From DAONFI01 sp035403485 (GTDB taxonomy: Bacteria > Planctomycetota > Phycisphaerae > SM23-33), in assembly GCA_964536835.1 (NCBI GenBank), contig CAZIAZ010000018.1:1-48524 (forward strand): 48,524 bases of DNA, given 5' to 3'. A program made the position numbers and the translations under genes. Positions 23,288 through 32,316 of this stretch are shown in pieces. Positions within the stretch are counted from its first letter, which is position 1. Each line of letters starts with the position of its first letter. The notes under the pieces are model-generated. The model was not told where the DNA came from. It saw only the letters and a program-made list of their open reading frames with translations, and did no database searches.

Positions 23288-24832
23288 ATGGAAAAAATAT
23301 GTGAACTGATTCTCGTTGCAGCCGCAGCGTCCGTCTGCACTTTCGCCGCCGCTGAAACGAAAACATCCACAACCCAGCCGGCTGGACAGCCTGAACAACA
23401 AAATTTCGAAGAATCGCTCAAAGACATCATAACTGTGCCGGCAGATATTTTAATCGGCATACCCAAACTTTTCGTCAAACTGATAGACGCCCCACAGGAA
23501 GCAATAATCCAGCCCAATCCGACAGAAACGGGTTTATACAAATATGACCCCGCGGAAATAGCCTACGAATTGCAAGACCGCGAAGGCACACGAGAAATCG
23601 TGGAGAAAAAATGGTTCAAATGGGGGTTCGACTTCAGAGCCCGCGAGGTATATCACAAAAACGCCGTGTACCTGGACAGCCATCGGCCAAACAGCGAATA
23701 TCAGTTCCAGCGGTATCGTTCGCGAATATGGTCCACCATAACGCCGGTAGAAGGCGTGGACATAAATTCTCGCCTGACGTGGGAATTCCGTCACTATTGC
23801 GAGCCGCACAGCGTAGATTCCGACCCCAACAGCGAAGCCGTCATAGATACGCTCAATGTTACATTCACCAAACCTGCGGATTTGCCGGCAAAATTCATCA
23901 TGGGCCGGCAGGACATCTTCATAGGCGACGGCTGGCTGATTGCCGACGGCACGCCATTGGACGGGTCCAGAACGTACTACTTCGACGCATTCCGCCTGCA
24001 ATATAATTTCGACAATGAAAACGACCTCGACGTCATGTACCTAAACACCCCGGCTAACAGCGACCAATATATAACACCCTTCAACTCACAACACTCATAC
24101 CTCGTCGAACAGAACATGCAGGGCGTCGCCACAATCTGGAACAATAGAAGCATCATAAAAGGTTCGACGCTAAGCCCATACATCATCTGGTCGAAAGACA
24201 ACAAGGTGCTATCGAGCGGCTATAACGCCGACCTGTATACGTTCGGCGCGCGTGCATCCGGCAATTTAAGGGCTAACTGGTTCTACAGGGCGGAAGCAGC
24301 CATGCAGCTGGGCCGCAAAGACGGCCAGGCTGTCGCAGCCGGCGGCTTGAATTCGTTGCTGGAATACCGCTTCCTGGACGGCTGGCAGAACTCGATAGGC
24401 CTCGGTTACGAGTATCTCTCCGGCGACGACCCCGATTCGTCGACCAATGAGCAGTTCGACCCGCTGTGGGGCCGATGGCCCCGCTTCAGCGAACTGCTGA
24501 TTTACACGTTCTCAGGTGAAACTCACCTCGCAGAAGCCACCAACATGCACCGGCTGAGCCTCGGCTGGACCGCCCACCCGCATAAGAAAATCGAACTATA
24601 TTCTACATATCAGCTTCTTTTTGCGGCTCAAAATACATTTCGCGACAAAGAGGGGTTTTCCGAAAACGGCAAATTCAGAGGCCAGCTTGTGACGGCTCTG
24701 CTGAAATACAAATTCAACGAAAACATCAGCAGTCATATTGTCGGCGAAGTATTTTTCCCCGGAGATTATTATGACGACTCTCGCAATGACCCGGCCGTTT
24801 TCGTAAGATATCAGCTTCTGTTCGAATGGTAA
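23288..24832 (+). CDS. Alginate-export-like outer-membrane beta-barrel protein
   Basis: This 514-residue protein has a signal peptide (about residues 5-20, hydrophobic, ending FAAAE) and then a short Ser/Thr/Gln-rich stretch. The rest is an aromatic-rich alternating beta pattern typical of a large outer-membrane barrel. The stretches RAREVYHKNAVYLDS, YQFQRYRSRIWSTI and INSRLTWEFRHY, together with the RQDIFIGDGWLIADGTP loop, resemble the alginate-export (AlgE-like) family. It ends with an aromatic residue two from the end (LLFEW), as outer-membrane proteins do. A frame open from 23087 is much longer, but the ATG at 23288 starts the signal peptide. The substrate is unknown; it could pass anionic polysaccharides or small acids. 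Confidence 0.8.
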   Translation: MEKICELILVAAAASVCTFAAAETKTSTTQPAGQPEQQNFEESLKDIITVPADILIGIPKLFVKLIDAPQEAIIQPNPTETGLYKYDPAEIAYELQDREGTREIVEKKWFKWGFDFRAREVYHKNAVYLDSHRPNSEYQFQRYRSRIWSTITPVEGVDINSRLTWEFRHYCEPHSVDSDPNSEAVIDTLNVTFTKPADLPAKFIMGRQDIFIGDGWLIADGTPLDGSRTYYFDAFRLQYNFDNENDLDVMYLNTPANSDQYITPFNSQHSYLVEQNMQGVATIWNNRSIIKGSTLSPYIIWSKDNKVLSSGYNADLYTFGARASGNLRANWFYRAEAAMQLGRKDGQAVAAGGLNSLLEYRFLDGWQNSIGLGYEYLSGDDPDSSTNEQFDPLWGRWPRFSELLIYTFSGETHLAEATNMHRLSLGWTAHPHKKIELYSTYQLLFAAQNTFRDKEGFSENGKFRGQLVTALLKYKFNENISSHIVGEVFFPGDYYDDSRNDPAVFVRYQLLFEW

Positions 24833-24923
24833 GCTGACAATCTGAAAACGCAGCCGCCGGTCGACTGAAGGTTTCGGGGACACAGTTTTTGATTTTTTAA
24901 AAAAATTTGGAGTTGTTCTGAAG

Positions 24924-26507
24924 ATGGAAAAGAAATTACTCAGCGGTAACGAGGCTGTCGCACTAGCCTGCCGAGATTACGGAGTGCATATGGGAACAGG
25001 CTACCCTGGCACGCCGTCAACAGAGATACTGGAAAATTTCAGCGAACTGGGCGGATACGCGGAATGGTCGCCGAACGAAAAGGTGGCTATGGAAGTAGCC
25101 GCCGGCGCAGCCTTCGGCGGAGCAAGAGTCATCGTCACCATGAAACACGTCGGCCTTAACGTAGCAGCCGACCCGTTGTTCACACTCGCATATACCGGCG
25201 TAAGCGGAGCACTCGTGATAGTATCCGCCGATGACCCGGGCATGGCGTCCAGCCAGAACGAACAGGATAACCGCCGTTATGCACTCGCAGCCGGCATACC
25301 CATGCTCGAACCTGCGGACAGCCAGGAAGCCTACGATTTTACCGCAAAAGCAATCGAACTCTCCGAAAAATTCGCGACCGCCGTAATTCTCCGCATGACC
25401 ACCCGCGTCTGCCATTCGCGTACAGTCGTCGCGCCGCATGCAAATCCATCAAAGCCGAAACAGCCGCAATTCGTCCGCGACCGTCAAAAACAGGTGATGA
25501 TACCGGCATATGCAAGGCTGGCACACAAACGCCTGCGACAACGGCTGGCGGATATTCAGGCGTGGAACGAAACGTCAGACCTCAACAGAATATACGGCGA
25601 CGACAGTGAACTGGGCATAATCGCAAGCGGCATAACGGCTATTCATACGCGGGAAGCCGCATCGACCGCCAAAATCCTCAAAATCGGCATGACTTATCCG
25701 CTGCCGATTGAAACAGTCCGCAAATTCGCCGGCAGCGTCAACCGCTGCCTCGTAATAGAAGAAGGCGACCCGTTTATTTTTGAAAACATCATGGCCGCCG
25801 GCATCGCCGTGGAAAAAGCCCCAAAAATGTACCGCTTCGGCGAATTAAGCGTACATCGCATACAGCGCATCCTGGCGAACGACACTTCTCCCGAAGCCGC
25901 CCCGCCCAAGGGTAAGGCACCGGAACTATGCCCCGGCTGTCCGCATCGCAAGACGTTCGAAATGCTGCGCGACATGGGCTGCATCGTCGCCGGCGACATC
26001 GGGTGCTATACGCTCGGAGTACTGCCGCCTTTCGAAGCCATCGACACCTGCGTCTGCATGGGCGCAAGCATCGGCGTAGGCCTCGGGTTACGACATGTGC
26101 TGAACGAGGAACAGGCTCGCAAAGTAGTGAGCGTCATAGGCGACAGCACGTTCATGCACAGCGGCATTACCGGCATAGTCGAGATGGCGTACAACCCGCC
26201 AAAGACCGGCCATGTGGTTTTGATACTGGACAACAGCACGACGGCGATGACCGGCTTGCAGGAGAATCCAGCCACCGGCAGAAAGCTCGACCATACGCCG
26301 GCTAATCGGGTAAGCATTGAAAATCTCTGCCGGTCGCTCGGCGTAAAAAACATATTCGTATTCGACCCCGTCACGCAGGGTGAAGAGCTGCGTAACTGTG
26401 TCATGGATGCGATGGCCAGTAATGACCTGACGGTCGTCATCGTCCGCCGTTCGTGCATACTGGCCGCAAAAAAATACGCCGAACTCAAAAAAGCGGCAGG
26501 AGAATGA
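24924..26507 (+). CDS. iorA: Indolepyruvate:ferredoxin oxidoreductase alpha subunit lacking the ferredoxin domain
   Basis: IOR oxidatively decarboxylates aryl-2-oxoacids (indolepyruvate, phenylpyruvate) from aromatic amino acids to aryl-acetyl-CoA, reducing ferredoxin. This 527-residue subunit has the pyrimidine-binding part first (TGYPGTPSTEILENFSEL, HVGLNVAADPL). The TPP pyrophosphate part is later (GDS around Asp407, DNS at about 436). CPGCPHR (Cys336, Cys339) and GDIGC (Cys361) resemble the proximal 4Fe-4S site of 2-oxoacid oxidoreductases. Usual IorA proteins run about 70-100 residues longer and end in a two-cluster ferredoxin domain. Here the protein ends right after VVIVRRSCILAAKKYAEL, and iorB follows immediately, leaving no room for one. 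A ribosome-binding GGAG lies 13 bases upstream. Confidence 0.92.
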   Translation: MEKKLLSGNEAVALACRDYGVHMGTGYPGTPSTEILENFSELGGYAEWSPNEKVAMEVAAGAAFGGARVIVTMKHVGLNVAADPLFTLAYTGVSGALVIVSADDPGMASSQNEQDNRRYALAAGIPMLEPADSQEAYDFTAKAIELSEKFATAVILRMTTRVCHSRTVVAPHANPSKPKQPQFVRDRQKQVMIPAYARLAHKRLRQRLADIQAWNETSDLNRIYGDDSELGIIASGITAIHTREAASTAKILKIGMTYPLPIETVRKFAGSVNRCLVIEEGDPFIFENIMAAGIAVEKAPKMYRFGELSVHRIQRILANDTSPEAAPPKGKAPELCPGCPHRKTFEMLRDMGCIVAGDIGCYTLGVLPPFEAIDTCVCMGASIGVGLGLRHVLNEEQARKVVSVIGDSTFMHSGITGIVEMAYNPPKTGHVVLILDNSTTAMTGLQENPATGRKLDHTPANRVSIENLCRSLGVKNIFVFDPVTQGEELRNCVMDAMASNDLTVVIVRRSCILAAKKYAELKKAAGE

Positions 26508-26512
26508 CAACC

Positions 26513-26992
26513 ATGAGCAAGGTAACCAACATAATAGTGGCCGGACTCGGCGGCCAGGGCGTTTTAAAATGTTCCGACATCATCGCTGACGCGGCGTTTC
26601 TGAACGGTTGTGACGTCAAGAAGGCTGAAGTTCACGGCATGAGCCAGCGCGGCGGCAGCGTAGCCTGCGACGTGCGATTCGGCGACGAAGTCCTCAGCCC
26701 AATGGTGCCGCTCGGCCAGGCGGATTACCTGCTTGTCCTCAGCGACGGCCAAACGGAAAACAACATCCACAATCTCAAAAAGGGCGGAGTGCTTATAACC
26801 GCCGACCTTATCGACGTCGAAAAACTTGAAAACAAACGTTCGCTCAACGTGGCCATACTCGGCCTGCTGAGCAATTATCTGACTATAAGTGAAGAAACAT
26901 GGCTAAAGGCAATCAAAAGACAGTTGCCCGAAAAGATTCACGCTGTTAACATCAATGCGTTCGAACTGGGCCGAAAAAGCAGTCGGCCCTGA
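26513..26992 (+). CDS. iorB: Indolepyruvate:ferredoxin oxidoreductase beta subunit
   Basis: This is the gamma-type (CoA-linked) subunit partner of IorA. The 159-residue protein shows the family start NIIVAGLGGQGVLKCSDIIADAA, then EVHGMSQRGGSVACDVRFG, which is the usual signature. ATG 26513 is chosen: AGGAG sits 10 bases upstream of it, but only one base from the alternative ATG at 26504 that overlaps the iorA stop. Length is somewhat below the common 190-200, losing part of the C-terminus. The next gene, paaK, begins 9 bases after its stop. Confidence 0.92.
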   Translation: MSKVTNIIVAGLGGQGVLKCSDIIADAAFLNGCDVKKAEVHGMSQRGGSVACDVRFGDEVLSPMVPLGQADYLLVLSDGQTENNIHNLKKGGVLITADLIDVEKLENKRSLNVAILGLLSNYLTISEETWLKAIKRQLPEKIHAVNINAFELGRKSSRP

Positions 26993-27001
26993 GGTGACGA
27001 T

Positions 27002-28345
27002 ATGACTTCAGAATGTACGTGCAGTTGCGACAGCAATAAAAAGAATTTCAATCCTGCCTCGGCGATGGATTATCTGCCGTCGGAGGAATTACGGGAGTTG
27101 CAGCTCAGGCGGCTCATGGCGACGGTATCGCTGGCGTATGAGAAGCAGGCGCTTTTCCGCAGCCGCATGGAAGAGCGGGGTCTGACGCCGGCCAGCATCC
27201 GCAGCCTCGACGACATCGCCCTGCTGCCGTTCACCATCAAGGCCGACCTTCGCGATACGTATCCTTTCGGCCTGTTTGCAAAACCCATGTCTGAAATCGT
27301 CCGGCTGCACGCATCGAGCGGCACGACCGGCAAACCCATAGTCGTAGCCTACACGAAGAAGGACATCGAGGTCTGGGCCGACGCCATACGCCGTGCGTTC
27401 ATATGTGCCGGCCTCGGCGAACACGACATCATACAGAATTCCTACGGCTACGGCCTTTTTACCGGCGGCCTCGGCGCACATTACGGCGGCGAAAAACTCG
27501 GCGCGACGGTCATACCCACATCCGGCGGCAATACCGACCGTCAGATAATGGTCATGAAAGACTTCGGCGTGACGGCAATATGCTGTACGCCGAGTTATCT
27601 GGCCTATCTGCTCGAACGCGCGGAAGAGTTGGGCATAAACGTGCAGGAACTGCCGCTCAAGGCTGCGATACTCGGCGCCGAACCCTGGGCGTGGGAAACA
27701 GGCAGACGTCTGGAGAAAATGGGCGGCTTGCGGGTGTTCGACATTTACGGCCTTAGCGAAATAGTCGGGCCCGGCGTCGGCATGATGTGCGGCGAACAGG
27801 ACGGCCTGCACATCTTCGAGGATTATTTTTACCCCGAAATCATAAATCCCGACACGTGCGAGGTTCTTCCCGACGGCCAGGAAGGCGAACTCGTCCTGAC
27901 CACGCTGGCCAAGGAAGCCATGCCGATGATTCGCTACAGGACTCGCGACATAACATCCATCATCACACAGCCCTGCCCCTGCGGCCGGACATGCCGGCGC
28001 ATCAACCGCATCAGCCGCCGCAGCGACGACATGATGATTCTCCGCGGCGTGAACGTATTCCCGTCGCAAATCGAAACCGCGCTGATGGCTGTCGAGGGCA
28101 CACTGCCCCATTATCAGATAGTTCTAACCACGCGGCATGGCCTCGACCAGATGGAAGTGCAGGTGGAAGTCACCGCGGAACACTTCGGCGACCGAATCCG
28201 CGAGCTGGAAGATTTGAAAGTAAAGCTCGCCAAATCAATCGAACGAACAGTTGGAATACGCATCGACGTGACGCTGGTAAAACCGCAAACTATCGAACGC
28301 AGCCAGGGAAAGGCTAAGCGAATCGTCGATTTGAGAAAGAAATAA
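27002..28345 (+). CDS. paaK: Phenylacetate-CoA ligase family protein (first copy)
   Basis: This enzyme activates aryl-acetates with ATP to the CoA thioester and AMP, or in other members acts on related aryl acids. The 447-residue protein has the adenylating-enzyme P-loop SSGTTGKP (about 105-112), the FDIYGLSEIVGPGVG region, RYRTRDI near 320 and RSDDMMILRGVNVFPSQIE near 345, plus a C-terminal lid domain. A cysteine-rich N-terminal start (ECTCSCDSNKK) precedes the family start and is unusual. It sits nine bases after iorB, ten before the ACT gene. This arrangement with iorAB occurs in anaerobes that use aromatic amino acids. Substrate (phenyl-, indole- or hydroxyphenylacetate) cannot be told. 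Confidence 0.9.
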   Translation: MTSECTCSCDSNKKNFNPASAMDYLPSEELRELQLRRLMATVSLAYEKQALFRSRMEERGLTPASIRSLDDIALLPFTIKADLRDTYPFGLFAKPMSEIVRLHASSGTTGKPIVVAYTKKDIEVWADAIRRAFICAGLGEHDIIQNSYGYGLFTGGLGAHYGGEKLGATVIPTSGGNTDRQIMVMKDFGVTAICCTPSYLAYLLERAEELGINVQELPLKAAILGAEPWAWETGRRLEKMGGLRVFDIYGLSEIVGPGVGMMCGEQDGLHIFEDYFYPEIINPDTCEVLPDGQEGELVLTTLAKEAMPMIRYRTRDITSIITQPCPCGRTCRRINRISRRSDDMMILRGVNVFPSQIETALMAVEGTLPHYQIVLTTRHGLDQMEVQVEVTAEHFGDRIRELEDLKVKLAKSIERTVGIRIDVTLVKPQTIERSQGKAKRIVDLRKK

Positions 28346-28355
28346 GGAGTCAGCC

Positions 28356-28793
28356 ATGAAAATAAAACAGCTATCAGTTTTTCTCGAAAACAAGCCCGGG
28401 CAGCTTAACATCCCGTGCAAAGCCCTCGCCAGTGCAGGCCTGAACATCCTCACGCTTTCGCTGGCTGACACGCATCAGTTCGGAATCCTGCGGCTAATCC
28501 TGGAAGAGCCGGACAAGGGCAAGGAAGCGCTCGAAGCCGCCGGCTGCGTCGTCAACGTGACCGAGGTTGTCGCCGTCACCGTTCCGGACAGGCCGGGCGG
28601 CCTGGCGGAAATCCTGGACCTCATCGAAAAGGCGGGCATAAACCTGGAATACATGTATGCCTTCACGGCACGAAAAAAAGACCAGGCTATCCTCGTATTC
28701 CGCTTTGAAGACCCGGAAACCGCAATCGAAGTCCTGCAGAAAAACGGCATCAGTGTAATCAACCGCGTGGAGCTTTTCGACCTCGCAAAGTAA
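28356..28793 (+). CDS. Tandem ACT-domain amino-acid-binding protein
   Basis: The 145-residue protein consists of two ACT domains of roughly 70 residues: KQLSVFLENKPGQLNIPCKAL at the start and VVAVTVPDRPGGLAEILDLI in the second. ACT domains bind amino acids and control enzymes or regulators. No other domain is present, so it may bind an aromatic amino acid or be a subunit with a partner. Known clusters of iorAB and paaK often contain such a protein. It lies between the two paaK genes, ten bases after the first and 27 before the second. Its likely job is sensing substrate or product for this pathway; that is inference. Confidence 0.85.
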   Translation: MKIKQLSVFLENKPGQLNIPCKALASAGLNILTLSLADTHQFGILRLILEEPDKGKEALEAAGCVVNVTEVVAVTVPDRPGGLAEILDLIEKAGINLEYMYAFTARKKDQAILVFRFEDPETAIEVLQKNGISVINRVELFDLAK

Positions 28794-28820
28794 CGCACGC
28801 AACAGAGTCCGGACAATAAA

Positions 28821-30137
28821 ATGAAACCTGAACTTGAAAACATGATATGGGACAAGGCTGAAACGCTCAACCGCGACGACCTTGCCGTACTTCAGCTTGA
28901 GCGGCTCAAACGCCAGGCCGCCCATGCCATGAATGTGCCCTTTTATAAAAACGCCTTCGCAAAAGCCGGCGTAACTCCAGATGACATAAAATCGCTCGAT
29001 GACATCCGGCGGCTGCCGTTCACAACCAAGGCTGACATGCGGGAAAACTACCCGCTTGGACTCATGGCTGTCAGCCGCGATGACATCGCCAGAATACACG
29101 GCTCAAGCGGCACGACCGGCAAACCCACGTTCGTAGCCTACACGAAAGAAGACATGAAAACGTGGTCGAACCTGGTAGCCCGTTTCCTTGTAGCCGGCGG
29201 CCTCAGAGCCAAACACATCGCTCAGGTAGCCTTCGGTTACGGCCTTTTTACCGGCGGGTTTGGATTACATTACGGCATAGAAACCGTCGGTGCAGCTGTA
29301 GTGCCGGCGTCGGCCGGCAATACGCCGCGACAACTCATGCTGCTGGAAGACCTCGGCGTTGATGTCCTCATATGCACGCCGAGCTACGCGCTGAATCTGG
29401 CGGAAATCGCCGCAGAAATGAACTGCATCGACCGCCTCAAACTCAAGTTCGCCCACTTCGGCGGCGAACCGTGGACGGAAGACATGCGACGGCAGATAGA
29501 GGACATGTTGCAGATTTACGCTTTCAACAACTACGGCTTAAGCGAAGTAATAGGCCCGGGCGTCAGCGGCGAATGCATATACCGCCGCGGCATGCACTTC
29601 CAGGAAGACCACTTCATAGTGGAATGCATCAACCCCAAAACACTCGAACCCGTAGCCGCCGGCGAAAAAGGCGAACTCGTCATAACGTCGCTGACCAAAC
29701 AGGCCATGCCCGTGATACGTTACCGCACGCGCGATATCGCAAGCATAGACGACTCGCCATGCCAGTGCGGCCGAACCGGCAGACGCATGAGCCGAGTCAT
29801 CGGCAGAACCGACGACATGATGATTATACGCGGCGTAAATATTTTCCCGTCGCAGATAGAAGAGGCTATCCTCCGCATCGAAGGTACTGCGCCGCATTAT
29901 CTTATAGAACTTTCGCGGCCCGGTGCCCTCGACATCATCACGGTAAAGGTTGAAATCCTGCCAAACATCTTCAGCGACAGGATGTCGGAAATGCAGAATC
30001 TGCATGACCGGCTGGTGCGAGAAATTCAGAATGTCATCGGCGTACGGCCAAACGTTGAACTCGTAAAGCCGCAATCACTCGAACGATTCGTCGGCAAAGC
30101 CAAACGGGTCGTCGATAACAGAAAACTCGCAGACTGA
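28821..30137 (+). CDS. paaK: Phenylacetate-CoA ligase family protein (second copy)
   Basis: This 438-residue paralogue of the gene at 27002 has the P-loop SSGTTGKP (about 95-102), FAYGYGLFTGG-like glycine region, NNYGLSEVIGPGVSGE, RYRTRDI and RTDDMMIIRGVNIFPSQIE. It starts with MKPELENMIWDKAETLNRDDL, the normal PaaK beginning. Both copies keep all the core motifs, so both should be active; the two together may work on different aryl acids or as a heteromer. The first has the cysteine-rich N-terminal start and this one does not. Confidence 0.9.
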   Translation: MKPELENMIWDKAETLNRDDLAVLQLERLKRQAAHAMNVPFYKNAFAKAGVTPDDIKSLDDIRRLPFTTKADMRENYPLGLMAVSRDDIARIHGSSGTTGKPTFVAYTKEDMKTWSNLVARFLVAGGLRAKHIAQVAFGYGLFTGGFGLHYGIETVGAAVVPASAGNTPRQLMLLEDLGVDVLICTPSYALNLAEIAAEMNCIDRLKLKFAHFGGEPWTEDMRRQIEDMLQIYAFNNYGLSEVIGPGVSGECIYRRGMHFQEDHFIVECINPKTLEPVAAGEKGELVITSLTKQAMPVIRYRTRDIASIDDSPCQCGRTGRRMSRVIGRTDDMMIIRGVNIFPSQIEEAILRIEGTAPHYLIELSRPGALDIITVKVEILPNIFSDRMSEMQNLHDRLVREIQNVIGVRPNVELVKPQSLERFVGKAKRVVDNRKLAD

Positions 30138-30226
30138 CTTTGAATACTAATACTTCAGACGCTACCGAACGATAGCTGAAAACGGTTCGCAGTTTTCCCA
30201 AAAAACACAAAAATCGCAAAGGATAT

Positions 30227-30403
30227 ATGAAAATGTTCGGAATTGACGACATATCGGTTATTCTGGCGTTCATCCTATGCATCGCCAGTACGATTCTCTG
30301 TCTAATATACGGCATCATTCAATGGAATAAAGGTTTCGAAAAACCTAAAACCGACGACGCCGTATGGGTCAAACATGAAATCGAAATAGACGACAAACTA
30401 TAA
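30227..30403 (+). CDS. Small symporter accessory membrane protein
   Basis: This 58-residue protein is below usual cut-offs. It has a short N-terminus (MKMFGIDDISV), one membrane helix (about residues 10-31, ILAFILCIASTILCLIYG), then IIQWNKGF and a charged tail. The pattern DDxxxxLAFxLCIxSTxLCxxYGIIxWN fits the small accessory protein that precedes some sodium:solute symporters. AAGGA lies about 5 bases upstream of ATG 30227, and a second ATG two codons later is possible. The symporter follows 103 bases later. It likely stabilises or targets the symporter. Confidence 0.75.
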   Translation: MKMFGIDDISVILAFILCIASTILCLIYGIIQWNKGFEKPKTDDAVWVKHEIEIDDKL

Positions 30404-30414
30404 CAAACAGTGGA

Positions 30415-30438
30415 GAATCTCTACGGGTTAAAACCCGT
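30415..30438. repeat. Palindromic intergenic motif, copy 2
   Basis: gaatct then the stem acgggtt/aacccgt around aa (30423-30438). The same orientation and sequence type occurs at 14908-14934 and reversed at 40117-40141. It stands between the accessory protein and the symporter gene. Confidence 0.6.
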
Positions 30439-30506
30439 GTATCAGGTGTTGCCTGTCAGCCTGACGACGTATACTTTCAGCTTAATTAAAGGCGGAAAAG
30501 AAAATC

Positions 30507-32297
30507 ATGCTTACAACTATCGTAATTCTCGTTTATCTCTTCATCATAGGTTATCTGGGTTTTCTGGGATTCAAAAATACGCAGAATGCCACCGACTATC
30601 TGCTGGCCGGCCGCCAGACTCATCCGTTCGTAATGGCGATGAGCTACGGGGCGACGTTCATATCGACAAGTGCAATCGTGGGCTTCGGCGGAGCAGCCGG
30701 CATGTTCGGCATGAGCATGCTGTGGCTGGTGTTCTGCAATATTTTCGTCGGCATTTTCATAGCGTTCGTTTTTCTCGGCGGCAGAACACGCAGCATGGGC
30801 CACCACCTCGACGCGCACACGCTGCCGGAGTTGATGGGCCGTCGTTACCAGAGTAAGTTCATACAGGTTTTTTCCGGCTTGATGATATTTATTTTCATGC
30901 CGATTTACGCCGGCGTGGTGCTCATTGGCGGCTGCGAGTTCATAACGTCTCATTTCGGCGTGGATTACGATGCTGCGTTGCTGGTTTTCAGCGTAATCAT
31001 TGCGGTATACGTCATTGCCGGCGGCTTGAAGGCGGTCATGTATACCGATGCCCTGCAGGGTACGATAATGATGGTTGCCATGGCCTTATTGCTGATTTTC
31101 ACATATTGCAAACTCGGCGGCGTGACCAGGGCACACACCGACCTGACCGGCCTTGCAGCGATAGTGCCTGCTAATCTGAAAGCCATCGGCCACCAGGGCT
31201 GGACAGCCATGCCAAAATTCGGCTGGGGCAGCAATTCGTACAATCTCTGGTGGTTCGTCATAAGCACGCTGACACTGGGAGTCGGCATCGGCTGCCTGGC
31301 CCAGCCGCAGCTGTCCGTGCGATTCATGACCGTCAAAAGCCAACGTGAACTCAACCGCGCCGTCATGCTCGGCGGACTGTTCATCATCCTCATCCCCGGC
31401 GCCGCCTACATAGTCGGCAGCCTTTCAAACAATTTTAATACGCAATTCGGGCCGGTAATCCAGGGTAAAATAACCCGCGTAGTCGACGCCCAAAAGAAAC
31501 AGGTATTCGCCCTCATGCTCAAAAAAGACGCCGAAGGGAAAATCTCCGAAGTTCTTGACAAAGCCGGCCAACCAATGGAAATTCCGCTCGTCGTCAGCGA
31601 TGAAAAACCTCGGCTAGCCGAAGGAGACGTCGTAAACGGCAGAACCATATCGATAGTTGACGCGGGCGGCAATGCCGGGCTGGTCATACCCAACTTCATA
31701 AAGCGGGCGATGCCGGCCTGGTTCGGCCTGCTATTCATGCTGACGCTGCTGTCGGCGGCAATGAGCACGCTTTCGGGCCAGTTCCATGCGCTCGGCACAG
31801 CCGCCAGCCGCGACGTTTTCGAACAATTCACCAGCCGAAAAGACGCATCGGTAAGAGTTACGAAAATCGGCATAATCATCGGCATAGTGGCCTCCGTCAT
31901 CATCGCACACTACTGCCGCTACGGCACATTCATCGCACGCGGCACAGCGATATTTTTCGGCCTCTGCGCGGCGGCGTTCATGCCGGCATTCGTAGGCGGC
32001 CTATTCTTCAAACGCATGACAAAAGCCGCCGCTCTATGGTCAATGGTGACCGGCTTCACGGTCAGTGCGTTCTGGCTGGTCTTCATAAAGGCTAAAGAAG
32101 CCGGCGATATCGGCATAGTCCAAAAATTCACCGGCGGCAAACCAAGTCTGCTCTTCGATTATCCGAACTGGCCGGAAGTCGACCCCATAATCATAGCCCT
32201 GCCAATAGCCGCCGTTGTAGCCATCGTCGTAAGCATCGTCACCAAACCAAACGATGAAAAACATCTTAAACTCTGCTTCGACGGCCCAAACGCATGA
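30507..32297 (+). CDS. Sodium:solute symporter family protein
   Basis: This is a cytoplasmic-membrane, sodium-coupled uptake protein of the SSS family, 596 residues, with about 13 membrane helices. Typical features are the N-terminal YLFIIGYLGFLGFKNTQNATDYLLAGR, the helix-2 region YGATFISTSAIVGFGGAAG, and the later FMLTLLSAAMSTLSGQFHALGTAASRD, which is the conserved sodium-site helix. A polar stretch of about 80 residues (315-393) sits between helices and is not usual for the family. The substrate cannot be deduced; the upstream arylacetate genes suggest an organic acid. A weak AAAGGCGG precedes the ATG. A good terminator follows at 32317. Confidence 0.9.
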   Translation: MLTTIVILVYLFIIGYLGFLGFKNTQNATDYLLAGRQTHPFVMAMSYGATFISTSAIVGFGGAAGMFGMSMLWLVFCNIFVGIFIAFVFLGGRTRSMGHHLDAHTLPELMGRRYQSKFIQVFSGLMIFIFMPIYAGVVLIGGCEFITSHFGVDYDAALLVFSVIIAVYVIAGGLKAVMYTDALQGTIMMVAMALLLIFTYCKLGGVTRAHTDLTGLAAIVPANLKAIGHQGWTAMPKFGWGSNSYNLWWFVISTLTLGVGIGCLAQPQLSVRFMTVKSQRELNRAVMLGGLFIILIPGAAYIVGSLSNNFNTQFGPVIQGKITRVVDAQKKQVFALMLKKDAEGKISEVLDKAGQPMEIPLVVSDEKPRLAEGDVVNGRTISIVDAGGNAGLVIPNFIKRAMPAWFGLLFMLTLLSAAMSTLSGQFHALGTAASRDVFEQFTSRKDASVRVTKIGIIIGIVASVIIAHYCRYGTFIARGTAIFFGLCAAAFMPAFVGGLFFKRMTKAAALWSMVTGFTVSAFWLVFIKAKEAGDIGIVQKFTGGKPSLLFDYPNWPEVDPIIIALPIAAVVAIVVSIVTKPNDEKHLKLCFDGPNA

Positions 32298-32316
32298 AAA
32301 CTATGATAATGTCCAT

